Source: Stomorhina lunata
Lineage: Eukaryota > Arthropoda > Insecta > Diptera > Rhiniidae
Direction of reading: 5' to 3'
Length of the DNA stretch: 64,000 nt
Assembly (NCBI GenBank): GCA_933228675.1
Contig: OW121741.1
Coordinates: forward strand, 118,084,069 to 118,148,068
How positions within the stretch are numbered: position 1 is the stretch's first letter; every line of letters begins with the position of its first letter. Position numbers and translations under genes: made by a program. The notes beneath the pieces were generated by a model, which worked only from the letters and a program-made list of their open reading frames with translations, had not been told where the DNA came from and did no database searches. Below, in pieces: positions 43,400-56,599 of the stretch.

Positions 43400-46380
43400 T
43401 AAAAAAGCTTATTTCTGCATATTTTTGCATATTTTGCTTAAAATGCCTATTTTTTTTGAAATTTATGATTTTTTAATTGATTATCATCACTAAAAATTTG
43501 ACAAGTCGTAGTTAAACTCTGGAGCTGAATGCTGGTAAAGTCCTAAGGCGGGTAAGATCAAATTTAGTATCGCTTAAGCATATCTGGGTCCACCCAGAAA
43601 TAAATAATAAACTCTAGCATATAACCAAAATGTTAACTAAGTTTTCAATAGTTTTATTGAAATTTCCTCAAATTCGACAAACTCATAAACGATCAATCAA
43701 TTAATGAATTTTTGTAAAAATTAATAAATTTGAAAAAGCATATTTTGCATTTTTCTGCATATTTTTCTTTTAAACTATTATTCTTCAAAGAAATTATTTT
43801 TTTTATTTTTCAATGAGAATAAGAAGGCCTAAAAAGATCTAAATTTGTTTATGAAATTTTCTAAAATTACAAACTTATTATGCATATTTAGCTTATTTTG
43901 CTTAAAATGTCATTTTTAAACTAACATTTTCTGTTATAAAGATAAAGATTTTTGAAATTTTTTAAAAATATTTTGAATTCTTAACATTTTTGCTAAACAT
44001 TGTTTATTTTGGAAAAGCTTGAATTTGAAACTTGAATTTAAAAATGCATATTTCTGCATATATTTGCATATTTTGCTAAAAATTTATATTTTTGAAAAAT
44101 TAAAATTTTTGGCAGTTCTACAAATTCTTAAAATTTATAACTAAACCCTAACATTTCTGTTAATAACTGTTAAATTTGAAAAAGCTTGATTTTGAGACTT
44201 CAATTTGAAAATGCATATTTCTGAATATTTTTGCATATTTTGCTAAAAATTGATATTATTAAAAAATTAAAATTTTTGGCAAATCTTCAAATTCTTAAAA
44301 TTTATAAGAAAAATCTTAAAGTTTCGTACATTTTTGTTAAAAATTGTTAAATTTGAGACTTGAATATAAAAATGCATATTTCTGCATATATTTGCATATT
44401 TTGCTAAAAACTTCTATTTTTGAAAAATGAAAATTATTGGCAGTTTTTCAAATTCTTAAATTTTATAACCAAACGCTAACAATTTTATTAAAAATTTATA
44501 AACTGAAGAAAACTGAAGAAAACTTGAAACTTGAATTTGAAACTTGAAATTAAAAATGCATATTTCTGCATATATTTGCGTATTTTGCTAAAAATTTATA
44601 CTTTTCAAAAACTAAAATTTTTGGCAGTTCTTCAAATTCTTAAAATTTATAACCAAACCTTAACATTTTTGTTAAAAATTTTAAATTTTAAAAAAAGCTT
44701 GAATTTGAGACTTGCATATAAAAATGCATATTTCTGCATACATTTGCATATTTTTCTAAAATTCCTACTTTTGAAAAATTTAAATTTTTGTCAGTTTTTT
44801 ATTAACAATTTCAATAAATTTATTGAAAGTTCTTCATATTCTATAAATTTATAAACAAATTAATAAATTTTTGTTAAAAATTGTTAAATTTGAAAACAGC
44901 TTATTTTTGCCTATTCCTGTTTATTTTTCTTTTAAAGCATATTTTTTTTAAAAAGATTATATTTTTGCCGCTTTTTCTGATAATAAAGCCTTAATTACAT
45001 AATTTGTTTGGTAATAAGTTCTTAAATTAAAAAAGCATATTTTGCTTAACATTTCTATTTTTCTAAAATTGCCTATAAATATTCTTAAGATTTTTTGAAA
45101 ATGAGAAAGCTTATTTTAGCATATTTTGGCATATTTCCCTTAAAAAAGGATATTTTATTAAAAATGTTCATCTTTATCATTTTGCATAAATTCTTAAATC
45201 TTTTTGCAAAAAATCCCTTAAGTAAAAAATGCATATTTCCTCAAAATTTTGCTCCAATTGCATAAAGTTACTATTTTGGAAAACCAATAATTTTTAATAA
45301 AATTTCAGGAAAAGACATACCAATTCTAAACATTTATCAATAACTTTTAATTTTTGTATTTAATATTGAACAAATATAATCTAATTTTAACATTTTTGCT
45401 TAAAATCGTTAAATCTTGAGAAAGCATATTTTTGCATATTTCTGCATATTTTCCTTAGAAAGTGTATTTCATTGAAAATTCATTTTAAATTGAACAAATA
45501 TAACCTAATTTTAAAATTTTTGTTAAAAATTGTTAGATTTAAGAAATCATATTTTTGCTTATTTCTGCATATTTTCCTTAGAAGGGATATTTCATTGCAG
45601 ATGTTCATTTCCATCATTTTCTATCGAAAATATAATACATTTTGCATAGATTCTAAAATTGTTTTGTAAAAAACCTTTGAAATAAAAATGCCTATTTCTT
45701 CTAAAATTTTCCTTATTTTTCTTAAAATGGTTATTTTTGAAAACCAAACATTTTCAATATTTGCTTATTAAAGTTCTTTAAATTTCAGAAAAAAAATGGA
45801 ATTCTATACCTTTCTCAATAACTTTTAACATTTTTGCTTAAAATTGTTAATTACGAGGAAGCATATTTTTGCATATTTCTGCATATTTGGCTTAAAAGGC
45901 ATATATCTGGGAAAATTTTTTCTTTTCTTTTAAAAATGTGCTAATTTTGTGTTTCTTGTAAGACTAGTAAAAATATTATGGTCCAATTTTATATTTTGGG
46001 CCGGCTTCAAACAGAATATTTTTGCATATTTGGCTTTAAAAGGATATTTCTTAACGCATAAACTAATTTCGTTGAAATATTTGTAAATTTGTAAGCTTAA
46101 TTATTAAAATAGTGAAACATTAAGCAAAAATAAAAAATTATTTTGTATTTTTGAGCTGAAAACATAAACGCATATTTTTGCATATTTGGCTTTAAAGGCC
46201 AAATTTCTTGAAAAATAAGCTTATTTTTAAATATTCTACAATTATTTACTATAATTTTGCTATTTTTTTTTTTTAAAGTTCACATTTGTTTTAATTTTTA
46301 TTGAGGAAATTCTTATATCTTCTAAAGAACTTTTCATTTTTGCATCGTTTTACAATTATAAAGTATATTTGCCTTAAAAT
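43400..46380 (-). repeat. ATGC motif domain, reversed orientation (GCATATTTTTGCATATTTTGC)
   Basis: Cores such as 'tgcatatttctgcatatttt' and 'gcatattttgcttaaaatgc' recur every 110-250 bp, opposite to most cores at 40.3-41.8 kb. The regular part is annotated separately. Confidence 0.85.
43950..44900 (-). repeat. Tandem array, about 165-bp unit, five to six copies
   Basis: 'aaaatgcatatttctgcata' at 44043, 44209, 44370, 44554 and 44722 (spacing about 160-184 bp), each followed by 'ttttgctaaaaattt' and 'ttcaaattcttaaaatttat'. Confidence 0.88.
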
Positions 46381-46389
46381 ATTATAAAA

Positions 46390-47560
46390 GTCAAAGTAAA
46401 ATTGTGAGAGAGCAGCATCCTTATAGTAAACTATGCAAACATTTAAACACTTTTACATTTATATATTCCCATACATTTAAAAACTTTTTTAATACAAACA
46501 TTCAGACATTCATATTCTGTATTAAGACAAACCAGTTTTTTTGTTGTTGTTGTTGTTGTTGGCCCTAGTTTAAGAAAAAGAACCTTTTTCCTAAATAATA
46601 ATAATGCTGCTACTGCTGATACTTTGCTCCAAGTAATACCATGTATATGTATATCAAACATTCATGTGTATATACATATGTATATGTGTGGGTGTCTAAC
46701 TAGTAGTAGATGAAAAAGGATATTTGTTTAAAGAATGATTTGATATTTTATTTTATTCCAAGGAATAAATATTTAGAAGAGGAGGGGGGTAAGGGATCCT
46801 GATCGGGTTTTTTCTTTGTAGTTGTTGTTGTATAAAATAAGTATACTTAGTAGATATAGAAGTAAGTGAGTGTTTAGTAAAGTAAAAGTAGAATAGGTTA
46901 TTGTAAAAAATGCTTGGCATAGATTTACATAAATCCATATGCAATGTACATTTATTTATATCGGCAGGATATTCTAACACATACTTACACACACACACAC
47001 TTAAGAACTGAAAACCCATCATCAGTTTTTTAATATTATTTTGAAATATTTCACACAAAAAAAAAAATAGAAATATATAGAAAACATGTGTGTTTTTCTA
47101 AGACAAGCAGCAGTTGTATGGTTTGACTAGAATTTGAAATGGACTCGTCGCCAAACTACTTAAACTTACACATTCATACAAATAATGTTTGCTTAACTCC
47201 CTCAATTTATGCATGAACCCGGTCCTTTTTTTTTTGTTTGCCTTTTAAGAAGTTGGACTGACCAACAGCAACAACCACCTCTTAGAATTACTCATACTTT
47301 TTACGTTTGATGTATAAGTTTTGTAGTTGTAGTTGTTTAGATATTTCTAAGGAACAAAAATACATCTTATTACCATATTTATCTGAAAGGAATGGGGGGG
47401 TAGGAGGGGGGAATAAAATAAAATATATTATTTTCCTTTTTAGTATTTTAATACAAGTAATAAGTGAATGGGGGGTGGGAAAGAATATCAAGCATCAAAA
47501 TTCAAAGTTAGGGATTTAAAATATTTTTTGAATTTCCTTAAATACTAAACTCATATAAAA
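46390..47560. other. Motif-free island 6
   Basis: Includes a GTT run (46541-46561), TATG-type repeats, a CA run (46988-47000) and G-rich tracts (47393-47413, 47470-47480). No gene seen. Confidence 0.45.
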
Positions 47561-47569
47561 TATTTCGTT

Positions 47570-48380
47570 TTATAATAAAAAACCTTAAAACTTGAAGGAA
47601 ATAAGCTAAATATGTCAAATATGCCAAAATATGCTTTTTAAATTTGGAGTTTTTAAGGTATGTTTTTACATATTCATAGATATTTTTTTATGACCTTTAT
47701 ATAATATTTCAATACTTAATGAAAAATGTACAAATTTAAAGAAAATATGCTAAATATATCAAATATGCCAAATATGCTTTTAAAATTTTGAGTTTTAAAG
47801 GTATATTTTTACATATTTATAGACATTTTTTGTATTATCTTTATATTATATTTTATTACCTAATGAAAAACATACAGATTTGAAGGAAATAAGCTAAATA
47901 TGCCAAATATGCCAAAATATGCTTTTCAAATTTTGGTATATTTTTACATATTCATAGACATTTTTTATTAACTAAATATAATATTTCATTAATTAATGAA
48001 AAATATACAAACTTAAAGAAAATAAGCTAAAAATGTCAAATATGCCAAAATATGCTTTTGAAATTTTGAGTTTTACAGGTAAATTTTTATATATTCATGG
48101 ACATTTTTATATTATCTTTATATAATATTTAAGTACTTAATGAAAAACTTTAAATTTGAAGGAAATAAGCTAAATATGTCAAATATGCCAAAATATGCTT
48201 TTTTAATATTGAGTTTTGAAGACATTTTTTTTACATATTCATAGACATTTTTTTTATAATCTTTATATTATATTAAATTTCTTAATGAAAAACGTACAAA
48301 TTTGAAGGAAATAAGCTAAATATGCTTTTTTAATTTTGAGTTTTAAAAATAGTTTTTTACATATTCATAGACAGTTTTTC
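47570..48380 (+). repeat. Tandem array, about 143-bp unit, six copies
   Basis: 'gaaaataagctaaatatgtc' + 'aaatatgccaaaatatgctt' at about 47601, 47744, 47890, 48022, 48164 and 48311 (spacing 132-147 bp), each followed by 'ttgagttttaaaggta' and 'tttacatattcatagaca'. The core is in the forward orientation. Confidence 0.92.
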
Positions 48381-48399
48381 ATTATATATAATACTAGTA

Positions 48400-50900
48400 G
48401 CCAAATATACAAAAATATGCTTAATAAATTTTAGTTTTTAGTGAAATGTTTTACATATTAACATTAATTTTATCATAATTTTTAATACAAATACAAAAAA
48501 GATTATATTTTTTAATAATAAGCCAAATATGCAAAAATATGCATTTTCAAGTTTGACATCTAAATAGAATATCTGCACATCTTCATATAACTTTGGTACT
48601 AAAAGGTTTTGTTCTTCATATTTATACACATAATTTTCTTGTTTTCTATAAAAATACCAAAAATTAAAGTTTATGAAAGAAAATCACTTTTATAAGCTAA
48701 ATATGCAAAAATATGCATTACAATACTTGGTTTTTATGTAAAAATCTCTACAGAATATAAATAAAAAGTAATGAAAAATTTAAGTTTTTTTTTTTAATTT
48801 TAATTAATTATGGCAAATATGCATAAATATGCCTTTTTAAAATTTTGAATTATTTAACAAAAACTTGTACAATTAAGTCAAATAAGACATTTCCATTAAT
48901 TTTATATAATTTTTTGGCATAAAATCAGAAACATTATCAAACATTAAAGCTTTCTAAGCAAAATATGCAAAAATATGCTTTTTAAAATTATGTCTTATTT
49001 ATAGATAAATTCTGAAATACATAGTTTTTATGGATTCTGGATTATTCACTACTTTTTTTACAACAATTTCCTAAAGTTTTTCATAGAAATATGCCGAATA
49101 AGCAAAATATGCCAAAATAAGCTTTTTATATTTTCGTATTATAAAAAGCTTATAAACGATCTAAAATAATTTTTTTATTAATTCTAGTTTTTAAGTATTT
49201 CAATCTAACCCAAAATTTTCAAGATTTTGCTAGAAATAAGCATTTTAAGCAAAATATGCAAAAATAAGCTTTTTCTTATTTTGTGAGATATAGCGGAAAA
49301 TTAAATAAATGATTAAATTATCTTTGTTTTCAATGATTTTAGTTCTAATATTTTCTATTTTTAACACAAATTTTTTGATTTTTTGTTGTAGAAAAGCTTT
49401 TAAGGCAAAATATGCTAAAATAAGCTTTTTTAAATATTTTAATGTAACAAAAAATTACCTAATTTCTTAAAATAACTTATTTTAATTCATCATAGCTTTT
49501 ATATTTTTTCACAAATAACAAAATTTTAAAATTTTCTTCAAAATATGCCTTTTAGGCAAAAATAAGCTTTTTTGAATTTTGTAATTTTAAATAAAAAAAA
49601 ATTATTTAAAATGTTTAAATGCCTTGTTTTCATTAACTCTAGCATTTATATTTTCTTAAGCATTTTTACATTGAACAAATTTTCTTCAAAATTTGAAATT
49701 TCAGAAAAATATGCAAAAATATGCCGTTTCAAATTTTAGCCTATTTAACAAGAATTGCTTAAATTTTTGAAATATGTAAATTTTATTAATCCTAGCCAAA
49801 TCACAAATTCTTGCTGATTTTCTTTAAGATATGCCATTTTTTAGTCAAATATGCAAAAATATGCCTATTTAAATTTGGTGCTATTAAGCTTCAAATAGCT
49901 AAAACTGTTTTAATATCTTATTTTTGTTAATTTTTGCTTTAATATTTTCTTACAAATATAGTAAAAATATTAAGATATGCCATTTTTAGTTAAATATGCA
50001 AAAATATGCCTTTTTTAAATTTGAAGCTATTTAGCTTCAAAAATGTAAAATTGTTTTAATATCTTATTTTCATAATTTTTGCTTTAATATTTTCTTACAA
50101 ACATTTAAAAATATTAACATTGTATAGCTTTCTTTAAAATTTCCATCCATTTTTAAATCTGTGAGTATTTAACAAGAAGTTTTATAATTGTTAAAATATT
50201 TTGATTTTATTTATCGTAGATTTTATAATTTCTAAAAATAACATATTTTTTGTAGCATTTCTTTAGAATATGCTATTTTTTAAAAAATATGCAATAATAT
50301 GCCTATTCTAAATTTAGTACTTTTAAACTTAAAATTAGTAAAACTGTTTTAATATCTTATTTTAATTATTTCTTTCTCAAAAATTTTATAATTCTGAAAG
50401 TTTTCTTTAAAATATGTCTTTTTATAGCTTTATAATTTCTTAAAAATAACATATTTTTTGTAATTTTTCAAAAATTTGATTATTGTAAAAGTTNNNNNNN
50501 NNNNNNNNNNNNNNNNNNNNNNNNNNNNNNNNNNNNNNNNNNNNNNNNNNNNNNNNNNNNNNNNNNNNNNNNNNNNNNNNNNNNNNNNNNNNNNNNNNNN
50601 NNNNNNNNNNNNNNNNNNNNNNNNNNNNNNNNNNNNNNNNNNNNNNNNNNNNNNNNNNNNNNNNNNNNNNNNNNNNNNNNNNNNNNNNNNNNNAACATAG
50701 TTTTTGTAGTTTTTCTTTAGAATATGCTATTTTTGAGAAATATGCAAAAATATGTCTATTCTAAATTTAGTACTTTTCAACTTAAAATTAGTAAAACTGT
50801 TTTAATACCATATTTTATTTATTAATTTTTCAAAAATTTGATTATTGTGAAAGTTTTCTTTAAAATATGTCTCTTTTTAAGCAATATTTGCAAAATTATG
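48400..50900 (+). repeat. ATGC motif domain, forward orientation, irregular spacing
   Basis: 'aaatatgcaaaaatatgcctttt'-type cores recur about every 130-170 bp with diverged spacers (for example 48528, 48702, 48963, 49250, 49704, 49847, 49995). Interrupted by the assembly gap. Confidence 0.85.
50494..50693. other. Assembly gap (200 N)
   Basis: Exactly 200 undetermined bases. Both flanks contain the same local repeat ('tagaatatgctattttt', 'aaatttagtactttt-aactt', 'caaaaatttgattattgt'), so the gap lies inside a tandem duplication and its true size is unknown. Confidence 0.98.
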
Positions 50901-51079
50901 CTTTTCATTTTAATTTTTTTATTTGATAAATATAGCAGAAAATTAATTCTATTGATTCCTGTTTTTGTATTATCTTAATTTTTACTAAATTGTTAAGTTT
51001 TTCTTCAAGATATGCCATTTATAGCAAAATATGCAAAAATATGCCTTGTCAAATTTGGTTTTATTTAACTTAAAATTGC

Positions 51080-52124
51080 ATAAATTGTTATAAAATCTCA
51101 TTTTTATTGAACCTAGACCAAAACTTTTTGCACATTCCTCCTAAACTTTTTAAAATTATAGATTTCTTTATACAAGTGCAAAATAGTTATCTACATAAAT
51201 GTATAATCATTACGAGTATAAGCATAACTATTCTTCATTATTATTATTTTTATTCTCTGTTGCCGTATTTTGTATTTCTTATCACTTCAAACCTTCGTCT
51301 TCGTCTTGTAGTCTTTCTTCATCTAAATAAAACTCATACGTCTTTCATTTTAGTTTAACTCCCCATTTGGGAGGAAATTCTAAATAAAAAGGAACAAAAA
51401 AAGTACAGACATCATTTAAACTACACACATACATTTAATAGAAAATGTAATACTTCATCCTTTATTTTTGCATTGATATCCTTTAAGTATAAAAGTGTGT
51501 TTGTCTATAGAGACTCAAGCTGCTGCTATTAAATATAATTTTTTTTTTGTTTTGAACAATTTTACTTGACCCTGTCTTCTAGACATTTTGCTTACGTGAA
51601 AGCACCCAAAAGCCCAACTCCTTTATTTTTGAAATCAAACACACTCTTAGACACATTTACACATACTCGTATGCAAGGAAAATTTGTTTGTCTCTCTTTT
51701 TTGAGATGTTTTATAGTGTGTGTGTGTGTGTGTGTATGATGTATGTGTAAGTGTTTGGCATTTGTAATATCCCTTTTAATGGATGAGTTATTGCCCAACA
51801 TTCGTAAGTAATGTACAATGTAAGTAAGTAGGTGCGTAGTGTTAAAATTTATTTTATTTCTTACTTATTTTCTTTATATCCTTTTGCTGCTTCTACTTCT
51901 TCACTTCAAATCATACATACATCCTTTTATATATTGTAAGTTTTTATTTTATTTTTGTGAATATTTTATTGTTCTATTTGTGCGTTCAAATCGATTGTTG
52001 TTTGCATTTCATTTGCTCAAAATACACTCGAACCGAAACACTTTTCTTATTTTGAAATATGCGTAGTTTTTCCTTTCTTATTTTATTTTTCATTTACACA
52101 CACACACATATATTTTTCTTATTT
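51080..52124. other. Motif-free island 7 (left part)
   Basis: Includes a GT microsatellite (51716-51736), CA run (52097-52107) and TACA-type simple sequence. No gene seen. Confidence 0.45.
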
Positions 52125-52132
52125 CTTGTGGC
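52125..52132. other. 8-bp target site duplication CTTGTGGC, left copy
   Basis: The same 8 bp follows the element at 53312-53319. 8-bp duplications are diagnostic of hAT transposases (also P elements). Confidence 0.9.
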
Positions 52133-53311
52133 TAGGGTTGCCAGTCAGGCTGGATTCGACTGGATTGTCCAGCTTTTTTAGTGCTTGTCCAGTGTCAAGC
52201 TAAAATTAAATTTGTCCAGCTAAAAAATGAAGGATTGAAATTTTTTAAAATTATTTTTATGAAAAAGAATGCAATAAAAAGTTTTGCAAAAGTGTATTTT
52301 TTTATTTTTACTTTATCGTTCCATGCGTTGATTAATCGATTTCTTGATCAAGTTCATTTTGTAATAAAATTACCCTCCATCAAATTTTCCCATTGTACTT
52401 ACTTTACTTAAATGGCCTATATCAAAAACCTGTTATGTGCGCATATTCTTCAATTCGTAGGTCAAGCTTTGAGAGATTTTTCTCTACTTGGCCCTTTCAT
52501 CGTATTTTCGGACGTCCACTTTTACGAGTTCATTTGGGATCGTTTTCGAATAGTTTTGTTGCTGGAGTATTTTCATACATTCGCACAACATGTCCCAGCC
52601 AAAGCTGCCGGTGCTTTTTGATGCATGTCAATGTCGGTATTCATTGTTGATGCAAAATGGTCCAAAGATTTTTCGTAGAATCTTCCTCTCAAAAACTGCA
52701 AGAATAGCTTCCTCAGCCTGTGCAAGTGCCCATGATTCAACACCATATAATAATACGGGTGGTATAAGCGTTTTGTAGAGCCAGCTTATGCCAAAATAGC
52801 ATTTGTTGCCAAGTATGATTCTACGTTTGATTTCGAAACTTACGTCGCTATTTATGTTGAAAGCGGTAACAAGGTAAACAAATTTTTTTACAACCTCGTA
52901 GCTATAATTATCAAGGATTACATGTGGTCCAATTCTTGGGGATTGCCTGCTTGTAGAAGCCAGCAGTTTTTATTTGATTCATTGACCCATTTTATTAGAT
53001 TTCTTCCCGATACTTGAAAAGGCGGCTGTCAAATCGCGCAATGTACGTCCCATGATATCAATGTCATCGACAAACGCGAGTAGCATGTATTTTTTGTTAA
53101 AAATTGTTTCAGATCTCGGACGATTTCATTTTCTCTTGATATCGCTGCGGTTAATTACGGTATTCGAAATTTGGTTTATCAAAAATATAAAGATTCATCG
53201 AAGAAAATTATTTAAGCAAGTTTTTTATTATTAATGCCCAGTTAAATTTTGGTTGGTCAAGCTTTTTTTCCTTATGTCCAGCTTTCTCAGGATTTGTGTC
53301 TGGCAACCCTA
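52133..53311. mobile_element. Non-autonomous hAT-like DNA transposon (1179 bp)
   Basis: Terminal inverted repeat TAGGGTTGCCAG at the left end; the right end, CTGGCAACCCTA, is its perfect complement over 12 bp. An 8-bp duplication CTTGTGGC flanks it. YAGGGTTGCCA-type ends with an 8-bp duplication are typical of hAT elements. GTCCAGCT words recur near both ends (three on the left, one on the right). There is no transposase. The interior instead holds a decayed LINE reverse-transcriptase fragment on the minus strand. It is much GC-richer than the intron, marking it as foreign sequence. Confidence 0.88.
52440..53095 (-). pseudogene. Decayed LINE reverse-transcriptase fragment inside the hAT-like element
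   Basis: Read on the minus strand from about 53090. The catalytic block reads AFVDDIDIMGR (FADD-type motif with A to V). A stop follows, then VVKKFVYLVTAFNINSDVSF, EIKRRIILGNKCYFG, an apparent internal deletion, LYKTLIPPVLLYGVESWALA and FERKILRKIFGPF. Another stop and frame change follow. This series is the C-terminal part of the reverse transcriptase of arthropod non-LTR retrotransposons; I cannot fix the clade. Several stops and at least one frame change show it is dead. Both ends of the hAT-like element lie outside it, so it was captured by, or inserted into, that element. Confidence 0.85.
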
Positions 53312-53319
53312 CTTGTGGC
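53312..53319. other. 8-bp target site duplication CTTGTGGC, right copy
   Basis: Matches 52125-52132 exactly. Confidence 0.9.
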
Positions 53320-53740
53320 CCATCTCCTTAAAGTGTTATCACAACATATGAGCACTACGAAAAGTATTGTAAGTAGTATGTTGGCCATCATTTAATTTTT
53401 TTAAGAAAAGGGTATGATTTAAGGACAAGGAACAAGCAAACAATTGGGTTTTGTTGAAGGGTTGGAGGTTTTTTGAGGGATTTAAATACTAAGATTTAAA
53501 GTAATGTTTGAAAAAAAAAATTATAAAATAAATCTAATTCAAATGGGCGTTGGTTATTTTGTATTTGAATTTTATAAATTTATTCAATTTTTTTATTTAA
53601 AGTAAAAAAATTGATTGATTTATTGGCTTAGATTTCAATATTATTGTACAGTTTCTACAAAAACTCATATATGTACAGAAATTGTATAACAAACTAATAA
53701 TAACTCATGGAAATCATTATATTTCAAACAATTACTTAAT
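53320..53740. other. Motif-free island 7 (right part)
   Basis: Unique-looking AT-rich sequence. No gene seen. Confidence 0.45.
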
Positions 53741-53759
53741 TCTCTAAAGTTTGAAACCA

Positions 53760-56560
53760 AAATTGAGAAAGCATATTTGGGCATATTTTTGCATATTTTG
53801 CTAAAATGGCACATTTCCTTAAAAAACATAAAGTTTTTAATGACATATACTGCAACATATTTATAGAAATATATTGTAAATCGAAATTCTAATAAAATTA
53901 TTTTACGATATTTTGCCTATTTTTGATCTGAGATTCATTTTATTTATAATTGTTAAGAAAGCACTTTTTTAAAGTTCACATTTAAGACAATTACACAATT
54001 TTTGAATATTTAAGACACTATTTTTAAAAAGCTTATTTTTGCATATTAAGCTTAAAATGCTAATTTGGCATATTTTGCTTAAGAATCCTATTTTTGCATA
54101 TTAAGCTTTATTTATTTTACCAAAATCTTCAAGTTTTTTGGAAAATTTTCTTTGCTTTTATTTGATTGATAAAGAAATATTTTTTGAAATAATTATTTCA
54201 TAGAAAAATAAATCTTATGAAAAATATGCAAAAATATGCTCATTCAAATTTCTAATTATATAACGCAAAATTGTATAGTTATCGCAAATATGACACTCTT
54301 ATTAGCCCTGTCCGTTTTTTTACTCAATCTTATACAAAATCTTCAGGATTTTCCCCAAAATGTGCATTTAAAGGCAAATATGCTAAAGTAAGCTTTTACG
54401 ATTTTAAAGCTTTTTAACGAAAAATTTAATAATTCATCGTTATCTTCGTAAAACTTTCATTGCTAATTTATTCGATTAATAAAGCATTATTTTTTCATAT
54501 AATTATTTCATACAAAAATAATTTTTTTAAAAATATGCAAAAATATGCTTTTTTTAATTTTTAGTTATATAACGCAAAATTGTATAGTTATCGCAAATAT
54601 TTGATTGTTATTTGCCCTGTCAGTTTTTTTACATAATCTAATACAAAATCTTCAATAATTTCCCAAAAATATGCATTTAAAGACAAATATGCTAAAGTAA
54701 GCTTTTACGATTTTAAAGCTTTTTAACGAAAAATTTAATAATTCATCGCTATCTTCGTAAAATTTTCATTGCTAATTTATTCGATTAATAAAGCATTATT
54801 TTTTCATATAATTATTTCATACAAAAATAATTTTTTTAAAAATATGCAAAAATATGCTTTTTTAAATTTCTAGTTATATAACGCAAGATTGTATAGTTAT
54901 CGCAAATATGAGATTGTTGTTAACCCTGTCCATTTTTTTTACATAATGTAAAACAATATCTCCAGGAATTTCTTAAAAATATGCATTTAAAGCCAAATAT
55001 GCTAAAATATGCTTTTAAGATTTTTAAGCTATTTAACAAACAATTTAATAATTCATCTAAATGTTTGTATTTTTATTGTTGCTAGCCTTTACATTCCTCA
55101 ACTTTTAACAAATTTATTAATTTTTTGTTCAAAATTGGCATAAAAAGTTAAATATGCAAAAATAAGCTTTTGCAAATTTGATGATTTTTTTAATACAAAT
55201 TCATGAAATGAATAAAATATCCTATTTTTAATGATTCTTGATCTTGGATTTTCTTTAAAATTCCTTAGATTTTGCTTTTTATATAACTTTTAAGCAAAAT
55301 ATGCTTTTTTAAATCTTACCCCTTTTGGCTTATTTGGCTTTAAAACATAAATTTTTGACTTATATATATTATAAATTTGATAAAACTTCGTCCAAAATTT
55401 CTTAGATTTTGTCTTAAATATAACTTTTAACCAAAATATGCAAAAATATGCTTTTTAAAATCTTAACCCTTATGGCTTATTTGGCTATAAAACATAAATT
55501 CTTGACTTATATGTATTATAAACTACATTCTAAGAAAAAAAAATTAAATTCTAATACGTGAAATGCTTAAAAATGCATATTTTTGCATATCAATCTTTAA
55601 AGTAATGTTAAGACAGAAAACATCTTATTTTTTTTGTATATGTTCGAAAGGATTAAACAAAGATTTTTAAGAGTCATAAAATCAAACTTTTTGCAATTTT
55701 ATTGCATTAAAATATAATTCAAAATTTTCAAGTTTGTTTCACTTACTTGAGTTTTCAATCTTATATTTCCCGTAAATATGAGTAAAAGTACATTTTTCTG
55801 CAAATGTTTCAAATGCTTATTTTTGCATATTTAGCTTAAACTTCATAATTTGCTACTAAAACTATTTTTTTTTTTTAATTTTATGTTCAAAATTTACCTT
55901 TAATTTTTTTTATTTAAAATGTTCTTCCTAGTTTTATTTCATTAGGACTCCAGTACATAAATTTCTATAAACATGAATGAAAATCTATTTTATGGTGAAT
56001 ATTCTATATGCATATTTTTGCATATTTAACTAAAAGGGCATAATTTGCTTCAGAAACTCAAATAAAAAAATCTTTAATAAACTTTTATATTTCAAAGACT
56101 TTTATTCTTAATTTTGAAGTTAGTTATTTTTTTAATGAATTGTAGTAAAAAAGTTCTTTAAATATCAATGAGAACATATTTTACAGTGAGTGCTTAAAAT
56201 GCATATTTTTGCATAATTTGCTTAAAAGACCATTTTTTGCTTTTGAAACTCTTTTTTATTTTTTAATAAAATTATACATTTCAATGTTTTTTTTCAAGTT
56301 AGTTTATTTTCTCCGGGATTGTAATACAAAATATCGTCAAATAAGACTGATAAGCCGTTTTACAATAAGTTTTTTAAGTGCCTATTTTTGCATATTTAGC
56401 TTAAAAGGGCATATTTTGCTGCAAAACATGAATTTTATTTATTCCTATGTTATAAATATGACAAAATTTTAAATTAATAACATTTTTTTTTTGATCTTCC
56501 ATGGTTTTCTAAAACTCTTTTAACTTTTATTTAATTTGTTATTAAAATTTTGCTGCCCTA
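53760..56560. repeat. ATGC motif domain, mixed orientation
   Basis: Reversed cores at 53770-54115 and 55570-56430, forward cores at 54220-55460. The orientation switches twice within 3 kb without an intervening unique island. Confidence 0.82.
54140..55050 (+). repeat. Tandem array, about 309-bp unit, three copies (block A)
   Basis: 'aaatatgcaaaaatatgct' cores at 54221, 54530 and 54839. Each is followed by 'tatataacgcaa-attgtata', 'gttatcgcaaatat', 'gccctgtc-gttttttta', 'caaatatgctaaagtaagct' and 'ttcatataattatttcata'. The units are closely similar. Confidence 0.95.
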
Positions 56561-56599
56561 GAGGCTTTGAAATTTGAATTTCTCGTTATGACAATTGAT

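Noticed and set aside
50476..50700. Frames across the run of N
   Set aside because: They consist of undetermined bases.
52393..52778. Plus-strand frames in the hAT-like element
   Set aside because: Antisense of the LINE reverse-transcriptase fragment, whose motifs read clearly on the minus strand.
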